Positions 51,410 to 51,522 of a stretch of DNA of 51,522 nucleotides are shown one piece after another. The notes beneath the pieces are model-generated. The model did no database searches, had not been told where the DNA came from, and was given only the letters and a program-made list of their open reading frames with translations. The translations under genes and the position numbers were made by a program. The stretch is from positions 1 to 51,522 of the forward strand of contig JAGCNV010000066.1 of NCBI GenBank assembly GCA_017645765.1, given 5' to 3'. This DNA comes from a bacterium (GTDB lineage Bacteria > UBP6 > UBA1177). Each line of letters starts with the position of its first letter. The first letter of the stretch is position 1.

Positions 51410-51437
51410 TTGCCTTTCTCTCACCTTTCCTTATTAT
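51410..51437 (+). promoter_or_regulatory. Candidate promoter of the gene leaving the window
   Basis: TTGCCT (51410-51415), a 16-nt spacer and TATTAT (51432-51437), followed by GAGAGGA at 51457-51463. It points toward a + strand gene that begins near 51463-51470. Confidence 0.5.
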
Positions 51438-51469
51438 ATGTCGCGTTTGATTTTTTGAGAGGATGAGCC

Positions 51470-51522
51470 TTGTTAATAGAAAATACAAATTTTGTGAATC
51501 AAGAATCAAGAATCAAGAATCA
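51470..51522 (+). CDS. Possible start of a gene that leaves the window
   Basis: TTG at 51470 has GAGAGGA six bases upstream and opens a frame reading LLIENTNFVNQ. ATG at 51463 overlaps the ribosome binding site and opens another frame. Both are open to the window edge and both run into the 7-bp repeat. Too little is visible to identify a product. Confidence 0.25.
   Translation, partial: MLIENTNFVNQESRIKN
51496..51522. repeat. Heptanucleotide tandem repeat GAATCAA, at least 3.9 units
   Basis: Three full GAATCAA units start at 51496, 51503 and 51510, and a fourth is cut by the window edge. The unit is not a multiple of three. Confidence 0.9.

Overview
The window looks like a chromosome segment of an uncultured Gram-negative anaerobe. 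The Gram-negative evidence is a LolA-like lipoprotein carrier, Lgt and about six predicted lipoproteins. The anaerobe evidence is a one-chain pyruvate:ferredoxin oxidoreductase. Several families point to a Myxococcota or former-Deltaproteobacteria-like lineage: a sensor protein ending in an MXAN_5187-type domain, a Ser/Thr kinase with WD40 repeats, DUF1566 and DUF6273 lipoproteins with Asp/Ser-rich linkers, and a TPR protein next to efp. This placement is inference. No rRNA or tRNA was seen to fix it.

Region 1 (1-9506) is an AT-rich accessory or defence island. It starts at the tail of an IS3-type transposase. It then carries a DUF3791 protein, a 539-aa protein with a possible C-terminal HEPN motif, a nuclease-DUF2075 helicase fusion, an overlapping McrB-like GTPase and LlaJI/McrC-like nuclease pair, a Vsr endonuclease whose usual start codon reads ATC, and a type III toxin-antitoxin locus. 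In that locus a promoter, a short structured RNA and a terminator lie directly in front of a ToxN/AbiQ/CptN-family toxin. No DNA methyltransferase accompanies the restriction genes.

Region 2 (9643-16383, + strand) holds an overlapping lolA-like / MMPL exporter / ketosynthase trio that resembles part of an aryl-polyene locus. It is followed by an AbiEi/AbiEii type IV toxin-antitoxin pair with a 9-bp inverted repeat over its promoter, a low-molecular-weight tyrosine phosphatase and a DUF1566 lipoprotein. Region 3 (16380-23993, - strand) reads lipoprotein, WD40 kinase, pncC, a membrane-anchored AMMECR1-like/toroid protein and an RluA-type pseudouridine synthase. Region 4 (24184-27226, + strand) has a CBM9-like lipoprotein, a degenerate LytM coiled-coil protein and rsgA.

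Region 5 (27263-32665, - strand) is a tight six-gene operon from efp to rsmD. An Hsp70 gene is divergent to it (32881-34779). A second DUF1566 lipoprotein and thiI follow. Region 6 (37031-45828, - strand) is a long operon: SurA-like lipoprotein, prfB, lipoprotein, lgt, exported protein, YchF-like protein, def and a second MMPL exporter. Region 7 (45971-50518, + strand) is ybaB-recR-PFOR, ended by a strong terminator. The right edge (50519-51522) has two kinds of duplicated short repeat around a DUF4160 gene pair, and ends inside a 7-bp tandem repeat.

Two patterns run across the window. Short palindromes of the form GAGMCG-N10-CGKCTC occur three times between or at the ends of genes. Many candidate promoters have a 16-nt spacer and often a TTGCC-type -35 box.
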